This document shows positions 1-5,129 of a stretch of DNA of 10,077 bases, piece after piece. The notes beneath the pieces were generated by a model. It had not been told where the DNA came from. It did no database searches and was given only the letters and a program-made list of their open reading frames with translations. The translations under genes and the position numbers were made by a program. Source of the DNA: Smithellaceae bacterium (GTDB taxonomy: Bacteria; Desulfobacterota; Syntrophia; Syntrophales; Smithellaceae); NCBI GenBank assembly GCA_028701435.1, contig JAQVQT010000060.1, positions 1-10,077 on the forward strand, written 5' to 3'. Every line of letters begins with the position of its first letter. Positions within the stretch are counted from its first letter, which is position 1.

Positions 1-39
1 CGCAAACTATCGATATGCTCCGCGCGTTTTTCCCGGGTC

Positions 40-115
40 GGGGATGTAGCTCAGCTGGGAGAGCGCGGCGTTCGCAACGCCGAGGCCAGGAGTTCGATCC
101 TCCTCATCTCCACCA
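40..115 (+). tRNA. tRNA-Ala (anticodon CGC)
   Basis: Reads alanine GCG codons. The 76-nt cloverleaf is complete: acceptor GGGGATG pairs with CATCTCC, with the G3-U70 wobble that marks alanine tRNAs. The anticodon stem CGGCG/CGCCG encloses loop TTCGCAA with anticodon CGC. The T-arm AGGAG/CTCCT encloses TTCGATC. The discriminator A and the CCA end are encoded in the DNA. An integrase gene begins 177 nt downstream, so the 3' half is the likely phage attachment site, restored on integration. Confidence 0.97.
88..115 (+). other. Probable attachment site (attL core) in the tRNA 3' end
   Basis: P4-type integrases usually recombine within the 3' end of a tRNA gene, and the integrase here follows the tRNA directly in the same orientation. 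The crossover core is therefore expected in the T-arm and acceptor 3' strand up to CCA. Only one junction lies in the window, so no direct repeat can be seen and the limits given are approximate. Confidence 0.45.
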
Positions 116-149
116 AGCCTTAATCCAGCAAAGTCCAAAGAAGTACATT

Positions 150-175
150 AAACCCGCATTCACAGCGGGTTTTTT
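150..175 (+). terminator. Rho-independent terminator after the tRNA
   Basis: AAACCCGC (150-157) pairs perfectly with GCGGGTTT (165-172) around a 7-nt loop, and the stem runs into a T tract (170-175). It would end the tRNA transcript and insulate it from the integrase promoter. Confidence 0.8.
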
Positions 176-210
176 GTTGCCTGTTGTCCAAAGACGTGCT
201 ATAAGATTTA

Positions 211-239
211 TCAACATCCGGCGTTTTTGGGGGTATAAT
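211..239 (+). promoter_or_regulatory. Probable sigma70-type promoter of the integrase gene
   Basis: A perfect -10 TATAAT lies at 234-239. A weaker -35 TCAACA (4 of 6 consensus bases) lies at 211-216, with a 17-bp spacer. The start point would be near 246, giving a leader of about 47 nt. The -10 overlaps one copy of a 9-bp repeat, so a protein bound there would block RNA polymerase. Confidence 0.55.
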
Positions 240-278
240 TCCCGAAAATACCCCCAGCACAAAAACAGGATACCCCCA
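228..278. repeat. Three copies of ATACCCCCA in front of the integrase
   Basis: The motif occurs at 248-256 and 270-278 in direct orientation, exactly 22 bp apart (two helical turns), and at 228-236 in inverted orientation (TGGGGGTAT). Spacing on one DNA face suggests a protein-binding array. Arm-type sites for the integrase N-terminal domain, also giving autorepression, are the simplest reading. That assignment is inferred from position. Confidence 0.6.
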
Positions 279-292
279 AATGAGGTAATCAC

Positions 293-1522
293 ATGCCACT
301 GAATGAAACGAAAGTCCGTAATGCAAAGCCGAAAGAAAAACCTTATAAAATTTCTGACAGCGAAGGTCTTTATCTGCACGTCACAGAAACGGGCGGTAAG
401 CTATGGCGCTTCAAGTATCGCTTCGACAGCGATGGCAAGGGGAAAAAAGAAAAGTTACTCGCATTCGGTAAATATCCAGAAGTAAGTCTTCACGATGCTC
501 GACAAAGACGCGACGATGCTCGAAAGCTTTTAGCAAACGGCGTTGACCCCGTAGCTGTCCGTAAAGCCCAGAAGCAAGGTAAGGTTGCGGATACAGAAAC
601 CTTCGAGGTAATCGCCAGAGAATGGCATAATAAATTTAAATCAAGATGGACTCAAGGCCACGCGCTTAAAATTATACGCCACTTGGAACTTGATCTTTTT
701 CCATGGGTTGGCGCACGACCAATAAAGGATATTACAGCACCAGAGCTTTTATCAGCATTAAGACGCACGGAATCACGTGGTGCGGTGGATACAGCACACA
801 GATTGAGAGGTATATGCAACATGATCTTTAGATACGCCACGGCCACCGGACGCGCTCAACACAATCTTGCGCAGAATCTGATAGGTTCATTAACACCGTT
901 AAAAAGAAGGCATCTGGCGGCCATTACAGAGCCGAATGAAGTGGCTAATCTTCTCCGGGCAATTGATAATTATCATGGTTCGTTTATTGTTCGATGCGCC
1001 CTCAGGCTTTCGCCGCTTGTATTCACAAGACCTGGCGAATTGCGCCACATGCAGTGGGACGAGCTCGATTTTGAAAAATCCGAATGGCATATCCCGGCGC
1101 ACAAAATGAAACTCCGACAGCCACATATTGTGCCGCTTTCAACACAATCTCTGGAAATCCTAAACGAAATTAAACCGCTAACAGGCAGCGGGGTTTATGT
1201 GTTTCCCGGAAGGACATCGGACAGGCCGATGAGCAACAACGCAATTCTGGCCGCGCTTCGGAATATGGGCTACACGGCTGAACAAATGACACCGCATGGA
1301 TTTCGAGCAATGGCAAGAACAATCCTGGATGAAGTTTTGCAAGTCCGGATTGATCTTATCGAGGCACAATTGGCGCATAGAGTTCTTGATACTTTAGGCA
1401 GGGCCTACAATCGCACAAAACACTTACCCGAACGCCGGAAAATGATGCAGACCTGGGCTGATTACCTGGACGGATTAAAGGCCGGCGCAAAGGTGATACC
1501 GTTTAGAACGAAAGAGGCATAG
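293..1522 (+). CDS. int: P4-type tyrosine recombinase (integrase)
   Basis: Site-specific recombinase that would integrate and excise the element at the adjacent tRNA-Ala gene. The 409-residue length is typical of P4-like integrases. Residues about 1-95 form the DUF4102-type arm-binding domain (LYLHV, WRFKYRF, GKYPEVSLHDAR), 100-200 the core-binding SAM-like domain, and 210-390 the catalytic domain. The full active site is visible: R246 in TRPGEL, K271, H335 and R338 in HGFR, H362 in LAH, and nucleophile Y372 in AYNR. The C-terminal ERRKMMQTWADYLD is characteristic of the family. The start ATG is preceded by GAGGT at suitable spacing. The gene looks intact. Its reading direction is away from the tRNA and towards the phage genes, which run the opposite way. 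Confidence 0.96.
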   Translation: MPLNETKVRNAKPKEKPYKISDSEGLYLHVTETGGKLWRFKYRFDSDGKGKKEKLLAFGKYPEVSLHDARQRRDDARKLLANGVDPVAVRKAQKQGKVADTETFEVIAREWHNKFKSRWTQGHALKIIRHLELDLFPWVGARPIKDITAPELLSALRRTESRGAVDTAHRLRGICNMIFRYATATGRAQHNLAQNLIGSLTPLKRRHLAAITEPNEVANLLRAIDNYHGSFIVRCALRLSPLVFTRPGELRHMQWDELDFEKSEWHIPAHKMKLRQPHIVPLSTQSLEILNEIKPLTGSGVYVFPGRTSDRPMSNNAILAALRNMGYTAEQMTPHGFRAMARTILDEVLQVRIDLIEAQLAHRVLDTLGRAYNRTKHLPERRKMMQTWADYLDGLKAGAKVIPFRTKEA

Positions 1523-1866
1523 GGGGGGGGATAATATGACGATGTTGACGCAAACTTTCAGACGTGGTAAAAAGCACCAGTAACGTGAAAGGGTAAAGGC
1601 GATCTTTGCTGCAATCTGACTTCCGGAAAGGCCCTCCGGTTTGCCCACCTCGCCTTTGGGCGTGTTGTGAGGAACATGAGGATCAGTTGGCCGCCCTCCA
1701 GATTGCAGCAATTGATATTGAATCATCCGCTCCCAGATCATGACGATAATCGGAGTTATGGTTTGCGTAGGCCGGTGCCATAACCTTAAAGCCCGGCTCA
1801 TCGGAATTTTTTCTGCTCCCTCAGTGAGACGAGTACGTATAGGCACTTTCATGGTGGACTGAACGC
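1523..1866. other. Non-coding stretch with a long inverted repeat
   Basis: No convincing gene is seen. It starts with a run of nine G (1522-1530) that includes the last base of the integrase stop codon. A leftward reading frame of 133 codons covers the stretch, but it runs back into the integrase gene and resembles no family I know. The main structure is the inverted repeat at 1606-1711. No clear terminator follows the integrase, and no strong promoter is seen before the gene at 1867. Confidence 0.6.
1606..1711. repeat. Perfect 13-bp inverted repeat enclosing smaller hairpins
   Basis: TTGCTGCAATCTG (1606-1618) is the exact reverse complement of 1699-1711. Between the arms lie smaller hairpins: CCGGA/TCCGG (1623-1639), GCCCA/TGGGC (1643-1661) and, as an alternative, CGCC-TTTG-GGCG (1651-1662). 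The layout suits a folded RNA or a miniature repeat element. No known RNA family is recognised. Confidence 0.5.
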
Positions 1867-2133
1867 ATGGGCGCAAAACATTTAATCCATGTAATCGATG
1901 TTGTATATCTGAGCGATTACCGCCTGAGGGTAACGTTTGATGATGGCGCGGTCAAGATAGTTGATCTGAAACCGGAACTTAATGGAGAGATTTACGAGCC
2001 GCTTAAGGATATGGTTTTTTTTAAGCAGGTCAGCATAAACCCTGATTTCAAGATACTTTGTTGGCCAAATGATGCTGATTTCGCAACAGACACACTTTAC
2101 GAAATAGGAGTTGACGTTACCGAAAGGTCTTAG
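1867..2133 (+). CDS. DUF2442 family protein (copy A)
   Basis: An 88-residue protein with the DUF2442 pattern: an N-terminal strand (HVIDVVYLSDYRLRVTF), the DDG turn near residue 26, a V/I-D-L-x-P motif, then a C-terminal segment with conserved W and D (LCWPNDADF) and terminal LYEIG. This is the full family length. DUF2442 proteins are small alpha/beta proteins, some fused to DNA-binding domains and often encoded beside small toxin-like partners such as DUF4160, but no biochemical role is established. No partner is seen next to this copy. The ATG at 1867 has only a weak ribosome-binding site. A second, divergent member faces it from the other strand at 2631-2867. Confidence 0.75.
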   Translation: MGAKHLIHVIDVVYLSDYRLRVTFDDGAVKIVDLKPELNGEIYEPLKDMVFFKQVSINPDFKILCWPNDADFATDTLYEIGVDVTERS

Positions 2134-2547
2134 AGGTTCACGCGTAGGCCTGAAAGCAGCGGGATATGCTTCAGGTTCATCGGGAAAAAGAAGGCTCCAA
2201 CCCCTGGGCTTCTAACTCAGGCAAACTCGGAGTCTTCACGGTTATTTTCGGTCAGGCTGGTGGCTGTTTTGGACGTATTGCCGGGGGTCAGCAATGAAGC
2301 ATCGGCACTGCCAGACGACCTTTTCTAAATAGAAACTTGTCTGGTATCATGCGGGTTACGGGGTTAGATTCCGTAGCAGCGGGGTGCCCACTCCAGATGA
2401 GTTCAAAGGTTGCGGCACTTTCCGGAGGCAAGTAGAGCCCTCTTGATCGTGCCCGTTCGAAGCCTTTTTTATGGAATTGGTTGAATTATCGTTAAATGAG
2501 TAAATAAATTAAACACATAAGCAACTTTTTAATTTCCCTCCACCGCC
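2134..2547. other. Non-coding region between the two DUF2442 genes, with hairpins
   Basis: About 410 bp without a gene that can be supported. Two hairpins stand out: one at 2149-2176, where CCTGAA and GCA pair with TGC and TTCAGG around a GCGGGATA loop, and one at 2311-2345. Long unstarted open stretches exist on both strands: rightward from the stop codon of the previous gene to about 2328, and leftward from about 2490 to 2296. They lack start codons and match nothing I recognise. They may be decayed coding sequence or chance. The part from 2475 to 2545 is AT-rich. Confidence 0.5.
2311..2345. repeat. Nested hairpin
   Basis: The outer arms CCAGAC (2311-2316) and GTCTGG (2339-2344) pair perfectly. 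Inside them TTTCT (2322-2326) pairs with AGAAA (2331-2335) around a short AT loop. No T tract follows on either strand, so it is not a classic terminator. It could be a protein site or part of a folded RNA. Confidence 0.45.
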
Positions 2548-2628
2548 CTAACAAAGTTTACATAAAGTCGCATCAATTGCTTTGTCCGCCGCGGCCAACT
2601 CTTTTTCAAGTTTCTGAATTTCGTTCAT
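2548..2628 (-). CDS. Very small ORF (26 aa), possibly a gene relic
   Basis: This ATG-started reading frame begins 2 nt after the stop of the DUF2442 gene upstream. The peptide starts MNEIQKLEKELAAADKAID and ends in CKLC. It resembles, by eye, the coiled C-terminal segments of some type IIG/Eco57I-like restriction-methylase proteins (pattern KLEKEL..LDK.ID.LVYKLY), which suggests a decayed fragment. That likeness is from memory and weak. It has no clear ribosome-binding site of its own, so expression would depend on coupling to the upstream gene. Confidence 0.25.
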   Translation of the reverse strand: MNEIQKLEKELAAADKAIDATLCKLC

Positions 2629-2904
2629 GTTTATATGGTCCCATGATAAAGGTCTTCCAGAGAAAAACAAAGATCGTAATCGTTCCAGTCTATTTGCCCA
2701 TCGACTATTTTGAACTGTTGAAACAGTTGAATGTTAAGATACTTGCTGATTTCAGGGTGCGCAGAACGACGTAAAAACGGTTCAAAGTCAATTTCCTGTT
2801 TGTGGCCGTCGCTGAATTCGATGAGCAAACGATAACCACCAACATGTTGTGCATTTAATATGTCCACGATCGCACCTGTTTCCTCATCGACTGCGGCCAA
2901 CTCT
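2591..2904. repeat. 12-bp direct repeats flanking the second DUF2442 gene
   Basis: GCGGCCAACTCT occurs at 2591-2602 and again at 2893-2904, 302 bp apart, one copy on each side of the leftward DUF2442 gene. Read leftward, both copies encode ELAA in their local open frames. Such a pair can arise from duplication at insertion or from recombination between short homologies. Confidence 0.5.
2631..2867 (-). CDS. DUF2442 family protein (copy B)
   Basis: A leftward protein of 78 residues if started at GTG 2867, which follows AGGTG at good spacing. The open frame continues upstream to a TTG at 2900 without any ATG. The start at 2867 puts VGGYRLLIEFSDG at the usual distance from the N-terminus. The family pattern is clear: YRL, F-x-DG, I-D-F-x-P, FKIVDGQIDW and C-terminal DLCFSLEDLYHG. 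It shares this layout with copy A but little identity, so the two are not a recent duplication. A hairpin, GGGAAG/CTTCCC with flanking GG/CC pairs, sits just upstream at about 2914-2941. The function is unknown; an antitoxin or regulatory role is only suggested by family context. Confidence 0.7.
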   Translation of the reverse strand: MDILNAQHVGGYRLLIEFSDGHKQEIDFEPFLRRSAHPEISKYLNIQLFQQFKIVDGQIDWNDYDLCFSLEDLYHGTI

Positions 2905-3043
2905 GCAAAGATGGCAGGGAAGCCTTTTGAACTTCCCCGCCTGGCTGTTTCTTTTTGGCACCCTGCCTTGTTTTGCCCTCTGGTTGATGTCCTTCCCTAT
3001 ACCACGATAAGAAAATTGATTGTAGGGCATTTTAAAGCGACGT

Positions 3044-3202
3044 TTATCCGTTCTCGGCTTCCCAGTATTCCTTGACGGCCGCATCCAGGTCCCCGATGAT
3101 CTTGTCCAGGTCCTTCCGGTGCGCTTCCGGATCGTCAGTGTTCAAAGTCGCCCTGGCCAGGCGCAACTCGAGCAGGGCCTTTTCAACCTTCTCGGTAATC
3201 AT
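3044..3202 (-). CDS. Small unknown protein (52 aa), third gene of the leftward operon
   Basis: The ATG at 3202 overlaps the TGA stop of the gene before it (ATGA), so it is very likely translated by coupling; GGAGGTG lies just upstream as a ribosome-binding site. The protein starts MITEKVEKALLELRLAR and ends EYWEAENG. It is strongly charged and predicted to be nearly all helical, probably one or two amphipathic helices that pack against a partner. No family is recognised. It is the last tightly linked gene; 176 nt of sequence without a supported gene separates it from the DUF2442 gene downstream. Confidence 0.65.
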   Translation of the reverse strand: MITEKVEKALLELRLARATLNTDDPEAHRKDLDKIIGDLDAAVKEYWEAENG

Positions 3203-3480
3203 GCCGGCACCTCCTTCAGTGATTTGAGAATCTCGATATTTTGGAGGCCGCCGACAAGACTTATGGCGTTGCTCACGTCCTCAACAATTTCTTCCAGGAT
3301 TACGCTCATGCCGCCATAAAGTGCACTGATATCATCATCATCGGCGATATGCGAGAATCCCTCCCCCCGTGCCGCGTAGTTATTTAAAATTTTGAGTACG
3401 ACGGCTTTCTGATTGCACCGAAAAAGCACATTTTCCACTTCAGAGAGTTCTTTCTTAATTTCTGCCGGTGCTTTCTTCAT
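3199..3480 (-). CDS. Unknown helical protein (93 aa), second gene of the leftward operon
   Basis: It starts at ATG 3480 within an ATGA overlap with the gene upstream and ends in another ATGA overlap with the gene downstream. The sequence opens with a lysine/glutamate-rich helix (MKKAPAEIKKELSEVENVLF) and has an acidic stretch ADDDDIS near residues 66-72 (given approximately). It ends with a hydrophobic helix (GGMSVILEEIVEDVSNAIS). No signal peptide or membrane segment is apparent. No family is recognised. The tight coupling on both sides suggests it acts together with its neighbours in fixed amounts. Confidence 0.7.
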   Translation of the reverse strand: MKKAPAEIKKELSEVENVLFRCNQKAVVLKILNNYAARGEGFSHIADDDDISALYGGMSVILEEIVEDVSNAISLVGGLQNIEILKSLKEVPA

Positions 3481-4022
3481 GCCGTCACCTCCGGTCTGAT
3501 CCGCTGATTATTCTTTGATTCACCACGTTCTTTATTTAAAAAAGCCTTTCCTTCGGATGTCAGGATATCATTATTTTTGATCCCACTATTATTCACCGGG
3601 ACTCCCTTTCCATCATCATTTACTTCCAAAGTAATTACATCCATATAAGCATGTATTTCCTCGGAAAGTGCACAAATGGAGCTCGTTAATTTGTCACTCA
3701 CGTCATAGGCCCTGTTAGCCTGCATGGTAATTATTTCATCTTTGTCTGCATCGCCATTTTGGACAGCGTCGCTAAGGCTTTTACTGATTTTCAACACTTC
3801 GGTCACTGATTCTAAACAACAAGCAGAGAGAGAAGTACTTTTTTTGACAAGCGCAAATCCGGCATCATAAAGACGGTTGTATTCTGTCTTGCTAATCATA
3901 TAAGCGGCTGGTGATTGTCGCTTGTCGATGGCCTTCCCGTTTGCGCTTATAAGCTTAAAATTTGCGCCCGATAACGAAAGTATCTGTTTTGCTGGTACCG
4001 TGTTCTTTTGATTTTTTGCCAT
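3477..4022 (-). CDS. Unknown protein (181 aa), first gene of the leftward operon
   Basis: The start is placed at ATG 4022 (MAKNQKNTVPAKQ) because AAGGAG lies 8 nt upstream; a TTG two codons earlier sits too close to that site. Residues 1-55 look globular (ILSLSGANFKLISANGKAID, then YMISKTEYNRLYDAGFALV). Residues about 60-130 are helical and alternate hydrophobic positions. The last 45 residues are polar and probably flexible. No catalytic motif, signal peptide or membrane helix is visible, and the family is not recognised. A probable promoter lies about 160 bp upstream, next to that of hicAB on the other strand. The gene could be phage cargo for host defence or regulation, but nothing in the sequence proves that. 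Confidence 0.7.
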   Translation of the reverse strand: MAKNQKNTVPAKQILSLSGANFKLISANGKAIDKRQSPAAYMISKTEYNRLYDAGFALVKKSTSLSACCLESVTEVLKISKSLSDAVQNGDADKDEIITMQANRAYDVSDKLTSSICALSEEIHAYMDVITLEVNDDGKGVPVNNSGIKNNDILTSEGKAFLNKERGESKNNQRIRPEVTA

Positions 4023-4043
4023 ATTCAATTCTCCTTTATAAAA

Positions 4044-4086
4044 AAGGCCATGGAACGCTTACGCTCTTACGAAGCGCCGGGGCCTT
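4044..4086 (-). promoter_or_regulatory. Stem-loop in the leader of the leftward operon
   Basis: AAGGCC (4044-4049) pairs with GGCCTT (4081-4086), and inside it CGCTT (4056-4060) pairs with AAGCG (4072-4076). An alternative pairing joins CATGGAA (4049-4055) to TTCCATG (4099-4105). The structure lies 10-15 nt upstream of the ribosome-binding site of the gene starting at 4022, so switching between folds could affect translation. A leftward frame of up to 61 codons (4036-4221) also covers it and could encode a leader peptide, with weak support. Confidence 0.4.
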
Positions 4087-4180
4087 ACGGCTGACCGATT
4101 CCATGACCAGATTTAAGTTTACGCCACAAACAAAAATAGCCACTATCGGGTGACCTCCGCGTAAGAATTTAAGCAGCTTC

Positions 4181-4208
4181 ACCATACACCATCCAGAATC
4201 CTTGTCAA
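4181..4208 (-). promoter_or_regulatory. Probable promoter of the leftward three-gene operon
   Basis: On the minus strand a perfect -35 TTGACA (4208-4203) is followed after 16 bp by TATGGT (4186-4181), four of six matches to the -10 consensus. Transcription would start near 4174, giving a leader of about 150 nt. The -35 lies inside the palindrome at 4197-4213. Confidence 0.5.
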
Positions 4209-4213
4209 GGATT
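4197..4213. promoter_or_regulatory. 17-bp perfect palindrome, candidate operator
   Basis: AATCCTTG-T-CAAGGATT has perfect 8-bp arms around one central base. It lies 56 bp before the hicA start and covers the leftward -35 box. Rightward, TTGTCA (4202-4207) within it could serve as a -35 for hicAB, with only a weak -10 near 4223. HicB proteins with a ribbon-helix-helix domain bind palindromes in their own promoters, so HicB is the natural candidate ligand. Confidence 0.55.
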
Positions 4214-4268
4214 ACTTGCAACTAAAAATCAGTTTGCGTTTTGTAATACTTTCTGGCATAAGAAATCC

Positions 4269-4523
4269 ATGAACGCGAAACAGAAAAAGACCATGGCCAT
4301 GATCTTTGAGAAGCCAACAAGATCGGATATCCATTGGCGGGAAAGTGTTTCGTTGCTTCTGGGGATCGGCGCCACCATGAAAGAGGGGAAGGGGTCTCGT
4401 GTAAGGTTCAGGTACAGTGATTACAGTCTTCATGTTCATGCACCGCACCCGGGAAAGGTCATAGCGAAAGGCGCGGTGGAGGCTATACGGGAGTTTTTGA
4501 CAGACATAGGAGTTGCACCATGA
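4269..4523 (+). CDS. hicA: HicA family toxin (mRNA interferase)
   Basis: Toxin of a type II toxin-antitoxin pair; HicA proteins have a double-stranded-RNA-binding-like fold and cleave mRNA to halt translation. The 84 residues match the HicA subfamily that starts with a K/R-rich stretch and PTRSDIxW (residues 16-23). They also show EGKGSRVR (39-46), HVHAPHP (55-61) and KGAVEAIREFL (67-77). The catalytic histidine of classical HicA sits in a G-S-H motif, but here that position is R44. H55, H57 and H60 remain, and this subfamily may use them differently. The ATG has no strong ribosome-binding site, in keeping with low toxin output. The stop overlaps the hicB start by ATGA. Confidence 0.9.
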   Translation: MNAKQKKTMAMIFEKPTRSDIHWRESVSLLLGIGATMKEGKGSRVRFRYSDYSLHVHAPHPGKVIAKGAVEAIREFLTDIGVAP

Positions 4524-4867
4524 AGAATATTTTACAGCACAAAGGGTACACCGGGAATGTTCAATTTGATCAAGATGATATGCTTTTCTACGGTCGCGTC
4601 ATAGGGATGAGAAAGGCTATTATCGCCTACGAGGGAAAGACCGTTGACGATCTTGTGAAGGATTTCCAGGCCGGCGTTGACGATTATCTCGATATGTGCG
4701 TCGAAGAGGGCAAGGAACCCGAAAAACCCTTTAAAGGAACATTCAATATCCGTCTCGATCCTGACCTTCATGAGAGACTCGCAAAGGGCGCCTTAAGTGA
4801 AGGCGTCACGCTCAATGCTTATATCAAAGACGTGCTGGCCCATGCCGTTGAACATTCTGGCGCTTAA
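4520..4867 (+). CDS. hicB: HicB family antitoxin
   Basis: Antitoxin that binds and neutralises HicA and, through its C-terminal domain, represses the promoter. Residues about 1-60 form the HicB partial RNase-H-like fold (KGYTGNVQFDQDDMLFYGRV, then TVDDLVKDFQAGVDDYLDMC at 48-67). Residues about 76-110 form a ribbon-helix-helix DNA-binding domain (GTFNIRLDPDLHERLAKGAL, then LNAYIKDVLAHAV). It starts at ATG 4520, overlapping hicA by 4 nt, which ensures coupled synthesis. Its last 44 bp overlap the 3' end of the leftward phage gene on the opposite strand, with no terminator between them. The palindrome at 4197-4213 is its likely operator. Confidence 0.92.
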   Translation: MKNILQHKGYTGNVQFDQDDMLFYGRVIGMRKAIIAYEGKTVDDLVKDFQAGVDDYLDMCVEEGKEPEKPFKGTFNIRLDPDLHERLAKGALSEGVTLNAYIKDVLAHAVEHSGA

Positions 4868-5129
4868 CTCGTTGCAAAGCCTTATCAATACCTGCTCGCA
4901 AAACTTCCGTGTCAAAGCCTAAGCGCTCAGCCACTGCCGGGAAAAACAGGGTGTCGTGAAAAAGAAAATCTCGGGCGTGATAATCATCCTCGCGCCCGGA
5001 TTTTGCGGTTTCAAACGCATCCTGCGTGACAGCCAACCAAAGCCGGTAACATCCGTCATCATTAGTGCTTGACCGGTTGTATGTGGCAGCATCCTCATGG
5101 TCGAGATCATCCAAAAAGGAATCAATCAT
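4824..5129 (-). CDS. Small phage-type protein (101 aa), last gene of the structural operon
   Basis: The start is ATG 5129, overlapping the stop of the gene upstream as TAATG; a TTG at 5138 is less likely. The protein carries the pattern YRLWLAVTQDAF, then ARDFLFHDTLFFPAVAERLG, then VLRAGIDKAL. I associate this layout (W..V...A, R-x-F-L-F, G-F-D-x-E-x-x-R) with a widespread group of small phage proteins of unknown role, from memory. The N-terminus is acidic. The last 14 codons are antisense to hicB, so the tail RHGPARL may be sequence acquired when the toxin-antitoxin cassette joined here. It ends the phage operon. Confidence 0.65.
   Translation of the reverse strand: MIDSFLDDLDHEDAATYNRSSTNDDGCYRLWLAVTQDAFETAKSGREDDYHARDFLFHDTLFFPAVAERLGFDTEVLRAGIDKALQRVKRQNVQRHGPARL

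Noticed and set aside
1522..1530. Run of nine G as a possible phase-variation tract
   Set aside because: It starts at the last base of the integrase stop codon, so slippage would not change the protein, and no promoter depends on its length. It may simply be error-prone sequence.
1475..1876. Leftward 133-codon open frame behind the integrase
   Set aside because: It runs into the integrase gene in antisense, has no good ribosome-binding site, and its residue make-up (many W, P, R and no family pattern) looks like a chance frame over the inverted repeat.
2420..2470. GTTCGAA motif resembling a tRNA T-loop
   Set aside because: No matching T-stem, acceptor stem or anticodon arm can be drawn around it, so it is not a tRNA or tmRNA end.
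2884..3084. Leftward 66-codon frame starting MRPSRNTGKPR
   Set aside because: It overlaps the 52-aa gene, which has an ATGA-coupled start and a good ribosome-binding site. Its R/K/G-rich sequence has no hydrophobic core.
4036..4221. Leftward 61-codon frame with a hydrophobic segment before the unknown operon
   Set aside because: It could be a leader peptide or a small membrane toxin, but starts are weak (TTG or an ATG without a ribosome-binding site) and it covers the leader stem-loop. It is mentioned there but not called as a gene.
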